49,533 nt of DNA from Candidatus Cloacimonadota bacterium (GCA_023421135.1 JAEZUG010000044.1:1-49533); one strand, 5' to 3'. Counted from the first letter of the stretch, positions 1 to 8,754 are shown. The notes: a model not told the origin generated them from the letters alone. Numbers and translations: made by a program.

Positions 1-68
1 GGCCATAGCCATCCCAAGATACTACCCATCATAAACCCATATAAAACTCATGAGATACCCATTTGATC

Positions 69-112
69 ACATGGGTGTCACATGGGTGTCACATGGGTGT
101 CACATGGGTGTC
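69..112. repeat. Tandem 11-bp repeat, four exact copies
   Basis: Four consecutive copies of ACATGGGTGTC (reverse complement GACACCCATGT) lie at 69-112. Degenerate relatives such as ACCCATATA and ATACCCATTTG lie just upstream at 30-66. The block follows the 3' end of the histidine kinase gene. The same unit occurs in the opposite orientation at 23470-23513. It is too short and regular for CRISPR and encodes nothing visible. Confidence 0.9.
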
Positions 113-157
113 GTATTAGTTTGGATGAGAAGTTAGGAGATAGGATAGATATAAAAA

Positions 158-2116
158 TCAGCCATTCTTGGGCAAGCGAACGATAAATGAAGTGCCGTAG
201 CCCTTTGAGCTCTCTATCTTTAGATCTGCACCCAGAAGCTTGAGGTAGTTCAAACTAAGCTTGAGACCGATACCCATCCCAAATTCCTTCATGGTTCCTT
301 CCTTGGAGACCATGGATTGGGCAAGGAGCTTCTCTATCTCATCGGGAGTCATGCCGACTCCTGTATCCCGTATCACCACAGTTGCCCAAGGCTCTTCTTC
401 AGAGACAGTAATGCTGATCTCGCCGCCTTCGCAGGTGAATTTGACGGCATTGCTGACAATGTTTCTGAATACTGTCTTCAAAGCATTGGGTTCGCTCTTG
501 ATGAGCAGATTTCCTTCCCAGGGTTTATAGTTCAGATTGATCTTCTTTTGTTTAAGCTGAGCGTTATACATCTTCACAACGCTATTGAGAATACCGGCTA
601 AATCAACCTGACGCTTCAGGTGGCTCAGGCCGGAGGAATGCTTGTTTGCCTCTATCCAGATCAGCATCTGAGACAGTAAGTCCGCAGTTTCATCCAAGGA
701 TTCTGTCATATCCCGCAGGAAGTTATCCTTATCCTCAGTAGTAAATTCTCCTTCCAGAATCATCCGCAAGAGCACAGCAGAGGTGGAAACCGGGCCTCGC
801 ACATCATGAGATATCACACGTACCAGGGTATCAAGCATGGTGATGGTCTCATTAAGGTCTTTATTTGTCTTACTCAGCTCTTTGGATTTCTGCTGGATAA
901 GCTGGTTGGAATTGTGTAACTCGGCGTTTTGTAGCCTAACGGATTCGCTCTGTTCCTCAAGCTTTCTTCGCAGATAACTGGCCTCTGTTTTGGATATCAT
1001 GTTTTCAGATAGCTCGGTAATTTTATCGTTCAAGAGCTCAATATGTTTATTGGCAAGTTCCAAAGCTTGATCATGCTTGCCTGTTTTGGCATAGATCGTA
1101 GCAAAGACTTTATAGATCTGCTCGTCCAGCTTGACGAGATCGAGCTTGGCAGCGATCTGCTGGCTTCGGATGGCATATTGCATGGCATTGTCCAAATCTC
1201 CCTTCTCAAGGTAGCTTTTGGCTATCAGAGCAAGGCAATTGGCTTTGGAATCCTCCAAGAAACCAGGTTGAAAGAGTGAAAGACCTTTATGGAAATACTC
1301 CAAGGATTTATCATAATCCTTGATATGGCTGTAGATTGTGCCAATATTGTTGTAGCAGAGAGAGAGATTGGATTCCCCAAAGTATTTTTTCCTCAGTTCC
1401 AATCCCTCAAAAGCCAACCGCAATGCTTCCTCATACTGACCCAGATCAGATAAAGCGAGACTTAAGTTGTTCTTTGCCATATAGGTGACTTGAGCGTCAT
1501 TATGCTCTTCTGCCAAAACCAAGGCTTTCTCATAAGCTTCTCTGGCCTTTTCGATCTGGCTGGCCTGCCGGTAGGCATTCCCCAGGCTCATATAGGCAGA
1601 ATTCATTCTCTCTGCAGCACCGAGTGATTCAAGCAGATCGAGCAGATCATAAGCCATATCGATAGCTTTGGCAAACTGACGAGTGTTTCCGTAGCCTATT
1701 ACAAGGTTGTTCAACAGATTAGACCTGAACATGGGGGTTATATCGCCAATTAGAAGCCTTTCCCATATCTCTATGGCAGCAAAATAGTGGCCTTCTGTGG
1801 CCAAGGCAATTGCTCTGGTATTATGGATTCGGTCAAGAGAGTCTTCAAGCTTGTGTTGTGTGGCATAGTCCAGAGCAATATCCAGCAGCTTCTCCACTGC
1901 TTCATGATCGTGCAGGCTGAGATAATATCTAATCTGCCCTTCAAGAATGTCTATCTTGGCCAGCTCATTGCCGGTGAAATCAAGCTGTTCGAGCTGCTTG
2001 GAAACATATTCGAAAGCTATAATAGACTTATCGTGTTCACCTGTTGCCAGGATCTGCAATTCTTCTTTGATTCGTGCCAAAGTCTCAGAATCGGGCTTAG
2101 CTATATTCATTACCAT
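158..2116 (-). CDS. Soluble TPR-containing sensor histidine kinase
   Basis: 652-residue cytoplasmic sensor kinase with no signal peptide or membrane segment. Residues about 50-370 are tetratricopeptide helices, for example around 170-290 with the AYxxLGxxY pattern. A coiled coil spans about 370-430. The HisKA phospho-acceptor is His437 in SHDVRGP, and the HATPase domain has an N-box near 551, the G1 box DTGVGM at about 584 and a GMGIGL G2 box near 613. This TPR plus kinase layout is common in Bacteroidetes. No response regulator lies nearby, so its partner is unknown. It is 183 bp downstream of the MacAB-type operon on the same strand, so regulation of or by that exporter is possible but only inferred. 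The start is weak: an in-frame ATG two codons in is an alternative and neither has a strong Shine-Dalgarno (SD). Confidence 0.9.
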   Translation of the reverse strand: MVMNIAKPDSETLARIKEELQILATGEHDKSIIAFEYVSKQLEQLDFTGNELAKIDILEGQIRYYLSLHDHEAVEKLLDIALDYATQHKLEDSLDRIHNTRAIALATEGHYFAAIEIWERLLIGDITPMFRSNLLNNLVIGYGNTRQFAKAIDMAYDLLDLLESLGAAERMNSAYMSLGNAYRQASQIEKAREAYEKALVLAEEHNDAQVTYMAKNNLSLALSDLGQYEEALRLAFEGLELRKKYFGESNLSLCYNNIGTIYSHIKDYDKSLEYFHKGLSLFQPGFLEDSKANCLALIAKSYLEKGDLDNAMQYAIRSQQIAAKLDLVKLDEQIYKVFATIYAKTGKHDQALELANKHIELLNDKITELSENMISKTEASYLRRKLEEQSESVRLQNAELHNSNQLIQQKSKELSKTNKDLNETITMLDTLVRVISHDVRGPVSTSAVLLRMILEGEFTTEDKDNFLRDMTESLDETADLLSQMLIWIEANKHSSGLSHLKRQVDLAGILNSVVKMYNAQLKQKKINLNYKPWEGNLLIKSEPNALKTVFRNIVSNAVKFTCEGGEISITVSEEEPWATVVIRDTGVGMTPDEIEKLLAQSMVSKEGTMKEFGMGIGLKLSLNYLKLLGADLKIESSKGYGTSFIVRLPKNG

Positions 2117-2299
2117 TTATTGTACTGCCTCACTATTTCTCTGATGCTAAAACCCGTAACTTATATGCTCCATTTTTGACAAGGATAATTCCAGTAATTC
2201 CTTCCCTTTTGTGGAGAAGCTGAGGAAGTAGTTCAACAAACTGCCCAATATGGCACATCATGACATCATCATTTATCAATAACTGATCAGGCTTTGGGG

Positions 2300-3517
2300 C
2301 TATTCGTACCTAAGGGCGTCAATTAAGTTTAAATTGGCTGCCTTCTTGGCAGGATACCAGCCAAAAAAGATTCCAATCACGCAAGAAAAACCAACTGAGA
2401 GCATGATTGACCAGGGAGTAACAGTTACTGCCCAGCCCATGGACTTGCCCACAATCCCCGAGGTCAGGAAGCCCAAGCCGATCCCAACCACGCCACCCAG
2501 GATACTGATGGTGATTGCTTCAATGATGAATTGTAATAAGACGTCTTTCTTACTGGCTCCAACTGCCATGCGAATACCAATCTCTTTGGTACGCTCAGTA
2601 ACTGATACCAGCATGATATTCATTATACCTATGCCACCTACCAAGAGGGAAATACCCGCAATGCTGGCCAGGAGAATAGTCATAGTCTTGGATACAGAAT
2701 TGGCTGCATCAGCCAGATCAGTCTGAGTGCGAACCATGAATTCCTCGGCTGTGGTGCCACGATGCCGGCTCTGTAACAAATCCAGGATATCCTGTTGAAC
2801 TACCAGGATCTTCTCCTTGGATTCTGCCGAAACCATCACCATCATGTTTCTCCAGCGTTGACCCAGGAGTCTGGTGTAAACGGTAGTGTAAGGGGCAATA
2901 ACAGTATCGTCCTGATCCATTCCCATGGCATTCTGCCCTTTGGCCTTGAGCACGCCCATAACTCTGAAAGGTACATTCCGGATTCTGATGATCTTATCGA
3001 CAGGATCAACATCACCGAAGAGACCTTCGGCCACAGTCTTGCCGATCAGGCAAACTTTGGCTCCATTCTCAACGTCAGAAGAATAGAACAGGCTTCCCTG
3101 CTCGGCTTGCATATCCCGGATAAAGAAGTAGTCTGCATCCACGCCCATGATCCCGGTACGCCAGTTACTTCCCTCATACTTGAGCTGTCCCCAGGTATTG
3201 TAAACCGGTGAAGCATAAAGCACGCCATCCAGCCTGTCCCGAATGGCTTCGACATCCTCCACTTCCAGGAGATTCCCAGAACCTGCTTCCGAGCGAACCG
3301 TGGAGCGCTGGCTGGAGAAATTGGAGCTGACAATGATCACATTTGTCCCCATGCTGTTAATCTGGTCGTCCACGATCTTCTGGGCTCCCTGGCCAATAGC
3401 CAGCATGGCAATCACAGCAGCTACTCCGATCATGATGCCCAGCATAGTGAGGAAAGTTCTGGTCTTGTTTCTACTGAGTGATTTGAAAGCTATCTTGAGT
3501 ATTCCAAATATATTCAT
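2300..3517 (-). CDS. MacB-type ABC transporter permease
   Basis: 405-residue inner-membrane permease of the MacB/FtsX superfamily. One N-terminal membrane helix lies at about 21-42, followed by a large periplasmic MacB_PCD domain (about 43-275). Three C-terminal helices lie near 279-303, 330-351 and 369-390, with the family's TERTKEIGIRMAVGAS loop between the second and third. Its start overlaps the end of the ATPase gene by four bases (ATGA). In MacAB systems the permease transmits ATP-driven movement to push periplasmic substrates through a TolC channel rather than carrying them across the inner membrane. Here the ATPase is a separate chain, as in LolCDE, but the adaptor and channel genes next door favour a tripartite efflux role. 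The substrate is unknown. Confidence 0.93.
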   Translation of the reverse strand: MNIFGILKIAFKSLSRNKTRTFLTMLGIMIGVAAVIAMLAIGQGAQKIVDDQINSMGTNVIIVSSNFSSQRSTVRSEAGSGNLLEVEDVEAIRDRLDGVLYASPVYNTWGQLKYEGSNWRTGIMGVDADYFFIRDMQAEQGSLFYSSDVENGAKVCLIGKTVAEGLFGDVDPVDKIIRIRNVPFRVMGVLKAKGQNAMGMDQDDTVIAPYTTVYTRLLGQRWRNMMVMVSAESKEKILVVQQDILDLLQSRHRGTTAEEFMVRTQTDLADAANSVSKTMTILLASIAGISLLVGGIGIMNIMLVSVTERTKEIGIRMAVGASKKDVLLQFIIEAITISILGGVVGIGLGFLTSGIVGKSMGWAVTVTPWSIMLSVGFSCVIGIFFGWYPAKKAANLNLIDALRYE

Positions 3518-4269
3518 GCTTCTTCCTCTTCCACGATGGGAGGCAGCTTGGCAAGGTCTTCCAAGGCGTTTCTCTGTTTTTGATTGATCACATCGGAGAC
3601 TATCTTGCCATCCCGAAACTTGATATGACGACCCGCATAGGCAGCAATATCTTCTTCATGAGTAACCAGGATGATAGTTTTCCCCTCTTTGTGGAGCCGT
3701 TGGAAGATACCCATCACTTCCAAGCTGGTGCGGGTGTCCAGGTTTCCTGTGGGTTCATCAGCCAGCAGAAACTCTGGATCGTTTACGATGGCCCGGGCTA
3801 TAGCTACACGTTGCTGTTGACCACCAGAGAGTTGATTGGGGAAGTGCCCTTTCCTGTCTTCAATACTTACCTTTCGTAGGGCAGCCATAGCCATTTCATG
3901 ACGTTGATGCGTGTTTAGCTTGTTACAATAGAGCAGAGGCAGCTCCACATTCTCCAATGCGGTTGTTCTGGGTAACAAATAGAAAGACTGGAAGACATAG
4001 CCAATCTTCTGATTCCGGATGCGGGTAAGTTCTGCTGAACTAATGGCGTGAAGCTCAATACTATCCAATATATATGATCCACTAGTAGGTTGATCCAGGC
4101 AGCCCAGTAGGTTCATAAAGGTAGTCTTGCCGGAACCGCTGGCACCCATAATCGCTATGAACTCACCAGCCTTCACCTCCAGATCAACTCCGCGGAGGGC
4201 ATGAACGCAGATATCGCCCATCTGATAGTTCTTGGAAAGACCCGAGGTCTTGATTAAGATATCCGGCAC
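3514..4269 (-). CDS. MacB/LolD-type ABC transporter ATPase
   Basis: 251-residue nucleotide-binding subunit. Walker A is GASGSGKT at about 42-49, the Q-loop lies in VFQSFYLLP (about 92-100), the signature is LSGGQQQR (about 147-154), Walker B is FLLADEP (about 167-173) and the switch His is near 204. The sequence is typical of the MacB/LolD/FtsE clade. It is translationally coupled to the permease (4-base overlap) and sits 8 bp after the adaptor gene. The C-terminal tail ending in four acidic residues (about 230-251) extends past the usual domain. Confidence 0.95.
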   Translation of the reverse strand: MPDILIKTSGLSKNYQMGDICVHALRGVDLEVKAGEFIAIMGASGSGKTTFMNLLGCLDQPTSGSYILDSIELHAISSAELTRIRNQKIGYVFQSFYLLPRTTALENVELPLLYCNKLNTHQRHEMAMAALRKVSIEDRKGHFPNQLSGGQQQRVAIARAIVNDPEFLLADEPTGNLDTRTSLEVMGIFQRLHKEGKTIILVTHEEDIAAYAGRHIKFRDGKIVSDVINQKQRNALEDLAKLPPIVEEEEA

Positions 4270-4277
4270 TTCTTTAC

Positions 4278-5693
4278 CTAAAATCTTCTGCCCATGCCCG
4301 GTCCCATAGTCGGAGAGCTGGCATTGGCTGCTTGCTTGGCATTCTTGAAGTTTACCCCGGTGATAAGAGTGACACCTTGTTCAACGCCTTCGATCACTTC
4401 TACGAAAGCTCCATCTGAGATACCGGTTCGAACAGGCTTGGGCACAGGCTTGCCATTCTCCAGTACCCAGACCAGGGCGAAGCCCATTCTACGGGTTGCT
4501 GTGCCACGAGGGTTAAACTGTCCCCCACTTCTCACGGCAGTAGAATCCGCTCCGGGAGCTCTTCTGCCACCTGAAGGTCTGCGTTGTCCCTGAGGCCTTT
4601 CACCCATTGATGGTCTTCCACCTCTGGAAGCAGAATCGGCAGCCGCAGTTGAGGCTCTTCCCACTGCTGGGGCTCCTCCTGAGGGTGCACCGGGAGCTGC
4701 TCCACCGGGTCTTTGTCTGCGAGCAGAGGTAAGCAGATCGTCCGACCACTCCAATCCCATCTGTTCCCAGATTTCTTTGCTGGGACGGAAGCGCGTGGCT
4801 GTCTCCGGAATGCGAAGCACGTTCTCCTTGGCCTGAACCACGATTGTCACGTTTGTCGTCATGCCAGGAAGAAGCTTCTGCTGAGGATTATCGGCGTTTA
4901 TTATCACGGAGTAACTCACCACATTCTGCTCTGCATTGGGATTCAGGCGAATCTGCTGAACTGAACCTTCAAAGCTCTCCTGAGGGTAGGCATCGACGCT
5001 GAATTCAACCGGTAAGCCCACCCGAATTTTCCCAATATCAGCTTCATCGATCTCCGCTGTGATCTGCATTTGATTAAGGTTATTAGCTATCTTGAACAAA
5101 GTGGGAGCATTCATGGATGCAGCCACGGTCTGACCAGCCTCAATATCCCTGGATACGATGATCCCGTCTATAGGAGATTTGATAAAGGCATTTGCCAGGT
5201 TTTTCTCTGCTCTCTGTTTTGAAAGCTCTGCTGTGTTCACGGACAAGACTGCCTGATCGTGCTTGAATCGTGCCTTCATCAGCTCATACTCGGGAGTCAT
5301 CCCCCGATTGAAGAGTTCCTGCTGCAGATTCAGATCCAGCCTGGCTTCTTCTGCATTGTTACGGGCTCTTTCCAGTTCGCCGGTGGCTGATTGCAGGCTG
5401 GTCTGCAGAATCTCTGTATCCAGCTTGGCGAGCAGCTCACCCTGGCGCACTCTGTCGTTAAAGTCTTTGTAAACTCGCTCTATCTTGCCACTTACTTCAG
5501 TTCCGACTTCCACCAGAACAAAAGGATTAAGCGAACCTGTGGCAGTCACCACTTCCCGGATGGAACCTTCTGAAAGTCCATCGGTTCTCCATTCTGGCCG
5601 GTTTTTATTCTTTTTGATTTTGCCGTAGATGAATACTGCAGCAACAATCAAGACTATGATTATTACTATTCTGAGAATTCCCTTTTTGTGCAT
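4278..5693 (-). CDS. MacA-like periplasmic adaptor (HlyD/RND-MFP family)
   Basis: 471-residue membrane-fusion protein that would link the ABC permease to the outer-membrane channel. It has an N-terminal membrane anchor (about 7-24), a first lipoyl half and barrel (about 60-100), an alpha-helical hairpin (about 95-165), a second lipoyl half (about 166-200, with SPIDGIIVSRDIEAG) and beta-barrel and membrane-proximal domains (about 205-300 and 403-450). Odd: residues about 325-402 form a low-complexity insert rich in Arg, Gly, Pro and Ala within the membrane-proximal part, absent from typical MacA. The C-terminus is also Gly/Met/Arg rich. The start is supported by a GGAG upstream at slightly long spacing. 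It follows the channel gene by 16 bp. Confidence 0.92.
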   Translation of the reverse strand: MHKKGILRIVIIIVLIVAAVFIYGKIKKNKNRPEWRTDGLSEGSIREVVTATGSLNPFVLVEVGTEVSGKIERVYKDFNDRVRQGELLAKLDTEILQTSLQSATGELERARNNAEEARLDLNLQQELFNRGMTPEYELMKARFKHDQAVLSVNTAELSKQRAEKNLANAFIKSPIDGIIVSRDIEAGQTVAASMNAPTLFKIANNLNQMQITAEIDEADIGKIRVGLPVEFSVDAYPQESFEGSVQQIRLNPNAEQNVVSYSVIINADNPQQKLLPGMTTNVTIVVQAKENVLRIPETATRFRPSKEIWEQMGLEWSDDLLTSARRQRPGGAAPGAPSGGAPAVGRASTAAADSASRGGRPSMGERPQGQRRPSGGRRAPGADSTAVRSGGQFNPRGTATRRMGFALVWVLENGKPVPKPVRTGISDGAFVEVIEGVEQGVTLITGVNFKNAKQAANASSPTMGPGMGRRF

Positions 5694-5709
5694 GTTTAAT
5701 CTGGTCTCC

Positions 5710-6957
5710 TTACCAAGTTCCCATAATCTGCCGGGAGAGCAGTAGATTCAGTTCTTCCCTTGTCTGGATCAGTTGGTACTGATTGGCATTGTAGGCAATA
5801 TCTGCATCTATATATTCTGTTCTGGTTTTATCCAGTTCTAAAAGCTCTATCAAGCCCAAACGATAACGTTCTTCGGCAATTCTGATCTGCTCGCGGGATT
5901 GCTCCAGCTTCTCCCTGTAAAGCTCGGCCAAGCGCTCAAGATAGCTAAGCTGACGGCTGAGCTGATCATACTGAGTGTTGATTTGTGTGAGAGCGCTGTT
6001 TCTATTCAATTCTGCCAGTTGCCGATTCAGCCTGAAGCGGCTCACAACCTCCCTCTGTTTGAAGGGAGAGAGTAAGGAATAGCTGAGGGATAAAGACAGT
6101 CCATGATTGGTACTGTAGGTATCAAAATCAAAGTCCTGCCCACCCACTGTCCTTCTGAAATCATAGGACAGGCTCACACTGGGGAAATTATCCAGCCGGG
6201 CTTGTTTGAGGCTAAGCGCACTGCGCCCAATAGACTGCTCCAAGACCTGCAAGCGGTTGATAGCATCTGTCTCGAGAGCCGGGACAGCCTGAGCAGCCAC
6301 ATACTCCACATCATCCAGAGCTAAGCCTTCATCGGGCATTTGAACAAGATTAAATAGGGTACGTCTCGCACTTTCAATAGTATTCTCCAGCTGCATAATC
6401 TGAATCTGAGAATTCATCACTGCAATCTCGCTTTGTTTAACGTCGAAGCTGGTGTTCTTGCCAAGCTGTAAAAGCACTCTGCTTTGCTCCAAGACCCTGG
6501 TTTGAATACGGAGATTCTCTGTGAGAGAGCTCAGTCTCTTTTGCGCGCTCAGAACCTCCAGATAGGCTTTGAACACATCGAAGACATAGCTTCGGCGTTC
6601 TTGCTCCAGATTCAGCTCGGCTGTCTCCAAATCCAGCTTGGCAAAGCGGTATTGGAAATATGCCGGATCATTGAGAGAGATAGACTTGCTGATCGAAAAA
6701 CCGGCTGAGCTGCTCAGATCACTGGCCGGAGCTGCATTGTCCGTGAAGTCCTGATTTGCTCCTGCAAACACACGTAGTTCCGGCAAGAGATTCCACTTGC
6801 TGCTGCGAAAACTGGAACGGCTGTTCTCAAAATCCAGGGAGGAGCGTTGCATTTCCCAGCTGTGCTCCAGGCCATAGTTTACCAATTGCTCCAAGTTATA
6901 GCTCTGAGCCACAAGTAATAGAGGCATCAGTACCAATAAAAATAATAGCTTTTTCAT
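5710..6957 (-). CDS. TolC-family outer-membrane efflux protein
   Basis: About 415-residue outer-membrane channel subunit. A signal peptide (MKKLLFLLVLMPLLLVAQS) starts at the chosen ATG at 6957, which is preceded by an AGAGGGG ribosome site; an upstream in-frame ATG at 7005 would put hydrophilic residues before the signal and is rejected. The mature protein has the duplicated long-helix pattern of the OEP family, with N-terminal YNLEQLVNYGLEHS and a second long-helix region ending in RYRLGLIELLELDKTRTEYIDAD. It is the first gene of the efflux operon, followed by adaptor, ATPase and permease, and should form the trimeric exit duct of the tripartite pump. Confidence 0.93.
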   Translation of the reverse strand: MKKLLFLLVLMPLLLVAQSYNLEQLVNYGLEHSWEMQRSSLDFENSRSSFRSSKWNLLPELRVFAGANQDFTDNAAPASDLSSSAGFSISKSISLNDPAYFQYRFAKLDLETAELNLEQERRSYVFDVFKAYLEVLSAQKRLSSLTENLRIQTRVLEQSRVLLQLGKNTSFDVKQSEIAVMNSQIQIMQLENTIESARRTLFNLVQMPDEGLALDDVEYVAAQAVPALETDAINRLQVLEQSIGRSALSLKQARLDNFPSVSLSYDFRRTVGGQDFDFDTYSTNHGLSLSLSYSLLSPFKQREVVSRFRLNRQLAELNRNSALTQINTQYDQLSRQLSYLERLAELYREKLEQSREQIRIAEERYRLGLIELLELDKTRTEYIDADIAYNANQYQLIQTREELNLLLSRQIMGTW

Positions 6958-6965
6958 ATCCCCTC

Positions 6966-7001
6966 TTTGAGTGGATTCTTGCTGTTGCCCACTCAAATAT
7001 A
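6966..7001 (-). promoter_or_regulatory. Inverted repeat and candidate -7 element in efflux operon leader
   Basis: On the minus strand the leader carries TTTGAGTGG (6989-6997) and CCACTCAAA (6966-6974), perfect 9-bp arms separated by 14 bases and ending just before the ribosome site. The first arm overlaps TATATTTG (6994-7001), which fits the TAnnTTTG promoter element known from Bacteroidetes sigma. This could be an operator for a dimeric regulator or an RNA hairpin affecting translation; the sequence alone cannot decide. Confidence 0.45.
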
Positions 7002-7124
7002 TCATTTATACTTAGTTTCAGACCAATCCCTGCACACAAATCCAAGAATTATTTAATATCCAAAAACCAAAGCAGGAATCCAGAGCACTCTTTTAGGTCT
7101 TGTCCATTTCGTAAAGGAAAATTC

Positions 7125-7152
7125 TTGCCTTAAGTAGCGCTTTTTTTAAATT
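7125..7152 (+). promoter_or_regulatory. Candidate argF promoter
   Basis: TTGCCT at 7125-7130 and TAAATT at 7147-7152 are separated by 16 bp, about 40 bp before the argF start codon. The -10 region reads TAAATTGG, one base off the Bacteroidetes TAnnTTTG pattern. No recognisable ARG box was identified. Confidence 0.35.
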
Positions 7153-7191
7153 GGCTCCAGATAAAAAAATATACCTAGAAGGAGTCAGACC

Positions 7192-8193
7192 ATGTCTTTC
7201 AATCTGAGAAACAGACACTTCCTCACCCTGATGGATTTCAGCCCCAAGGAGATCAAGTTTTTGCTCGATCTTTCTCTGGATCTTAAAAAAGCCAAATATG
7301 CCGGAACCGAACAGCAACACCTCAAGGGCAAAAACATTGCACTCATCTTTGAAAAAGACAGCACCCGCACCCGCTGTGCCTTCGAAGTTGCAGCCCTGGA
7401 TCAAGGTGCCCACGTTACCTATCTTGGCCCCACTGGAAGCCAAATGGGCAAGAAAGAATCCATCGCCGACACAGCCAGAGTGTTGGGTCGCATGTATGAC
7501 GGTATCGAATACCGTGGTTACGGCCAGGAAATCGTGGAAGAGCTTGCCAAATACGCCGGAGTGCCGGTTTGGAACGGCCTCACAGATCAAGACCACCCCA
7601 CCCAGGTTCTGGCAGATTTCCTCACCGCCATGGAACATCTGAATAAGCCCCTCAATGAGATGGTCTTTGTCTATGCCGGTGATGGCAGAAACAACGTCGC
7701 CAATGCCCTCATGATCGGTGCATCCAAGACCGGGATGGATTTCAGAATCGTGAGCCCCAAGAGCCTCTTCCCCGAAAAGAAGCTGCTGGCAAAATGCGAA
7801 AAGGTTGCCAAAGAGACCGGTGCCAAGATCACCTGCACAGACGACGTCGCCAAAGGCGTTAAAGGCGCAGACGTGATCTATACGGACGTTTGGGTCTCCA
7901 TGGGCGAGCCAGATAGCGTGTGGGAAAGCCGTATTCAACTGCTCAAGCCATTCCAGGTAAATGCTGCCATGATGAAGAAGACCGGCAAAGCCACCACCAT
8001 CTTTATGCATTGCCTTCCCGCCTTCCATGATCTTAAGACCGTGGTTGGACGTCAGATCAACGAAAAGTTCGGCCTTCCTGCCATGGAAGTGACCGATGAA
8101 GTATTTGAAAGCCCAGCTTCCGTCGTCTTTGACGAAGCCGAGAACCGTATGCACACCATCAAAGCTGTGATGGTTGCAACCCTGGGAAACTAA
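7192..8193 (+). CDS. argF: Ornithine carbamoyltransferase
   Basis: 333-residue cytosolic enzyme that transfers the carbamoyl group of carbamoyl phosphate to ornithine to give citrulline. Visible motifs are the carbamoyl-phosphate loop STRTR (57-61), HPTQ (135-138), the ornithine-binding SMG loop in DVWVSMGE (about 232-239) and HCLPAFHD (273-280). Length is normal for the family. The start has an AAGGAG 7 bases upstream. The gene stands alone between a candidate promoter and a strong terminator, with no other arginine genes nearby, so an anabolic (ArgF) or catabolic (ArcB) role cannot be told from context. Confidence 0.96.
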   Translation: MSFNLRNRHFLTLMDFSPKEIKFLLDLSLDLKKAKYAGTEQQHLKGKNIALIFEKDSTRTRCAFEVAALDQGAHVTYLGPTGSQMGKKESIADTARVLGRMYDGIEYRGYGQEIVEELAKYAGVPVWNGLTDQDHPTQVLADFLTAMEHLNKPLNEMVFVYAGDGRNNVANALMIGASKTGMDFRIVSPKSLFPEKKLLAKCEKVAKETGAKITCTDDVAKGVKGADVIYTDVWVSMGEPDSVWESRIQLLKPFQVNAAMMKKTGKATTIFMHCLPAFHDLKTVVGRQINEKFGLPAMEVTDEVFESPASVVFDEAENRMHTIKAVMVATLGN

Positions 8194-8213
8194 AGTAAGA
8201 TCACTATTATATC

Positions 8214-8241
8214 AAGCCGGGTTAATCGCCCGGCTTTTTTT
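8214..8241 (+). terminator. Rho-independent terminator of argF
   Basis: Perfect 8-bp stem AAGCCGGG (8214-8221) / CCCGGCTT (8229-8236), 7-base loop, then a run of T. It begins 20 bp after the argF stop. Confidence 0.92.
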
Positions 8242-8352
8242 GTGGGAAGAAAAGGCATTACAGAAGGTTGAACCCATAAATACACAAGCCACTCCCTCCT
8301 CACAAGCCCGGCAGGGGTGCAGCCTGATGACAAAGCCACTTATGAACGCTAT

Positions 8353-8583
8353 ATCATAGCGAGGGTGCGGAGCTTCTAGTACACCATCAAACCGCTTGCG
8401 GATTGATGGGGGAAAGAAGCGGAGCCACTCGTTGCGTTGTATACTCCCCGCATCGGAAAGGAATCCCCACCCCCTTCAGGAAAGCGCTAGCGCTTTCCTG
8501 AAGGGGGTGGGGATGATATCATAAACATCCTCAGGATAACCATTTACGAGGGGCTCCGCTGCGCTTCGCACCCGCGCTATGAT
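8353..8583. repeat. Nested inverted-repeat element around a 52-bp perfect palindrome
   Basis: The centre is a perfect palindrome with 26-bp arms at 8463-8488 and 8489-8514 and no spacer. Around it are two further inverted pairs. Module B is 8419-8432 versus 8546-8559 (13 of 14 identical), and module A is 8353-8373 versus 8563-8583 (19 of 21 identical). Between left A and B lies a separate hairpin, 8384-8395 with 8398-8409 (11 of 12 paired). The symmetric A-B-palindrome-B'-A' order suggests a non-autonomous, MITE- or REP-like element. No transposase or target duplication was identified. The rest of the 561-bp gap between argF and the next gene (8194-8754) contains the argF terminator and no convincing gene. 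Confidence 0.75.
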
Positions 8584-8754
8584 CTATCGCCCTCCGGGCT
8601 TTGATGGCAGGTATAGACTGGGGAGAGTTAACAAAGAAACTTCATCACAACACAGAGATGTAGGGGGGATAGTATTGATTTGCTCCTCAAACAACCCTCG
8701 CATAGATATCACGAACTGCACTTTCACGTGGAACGAGTCACAATCCAACCGTGG

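Noticed and set aside
69..112. CRISPR array
   Set aside because: Units are 11 bp with no spacers, and no cas gene is present.
7093..8154. Long open frame antisense to argF
   Set aside because: It mirrors a well-supported enzyme gene with biased codons; the translated product is unlike any family and lacks a ribosome site.
8353..8583. Insertion sequence
   Set aside because: No transposase frame is present in or near the inverted repeats; a non-autonomous element remains possible.
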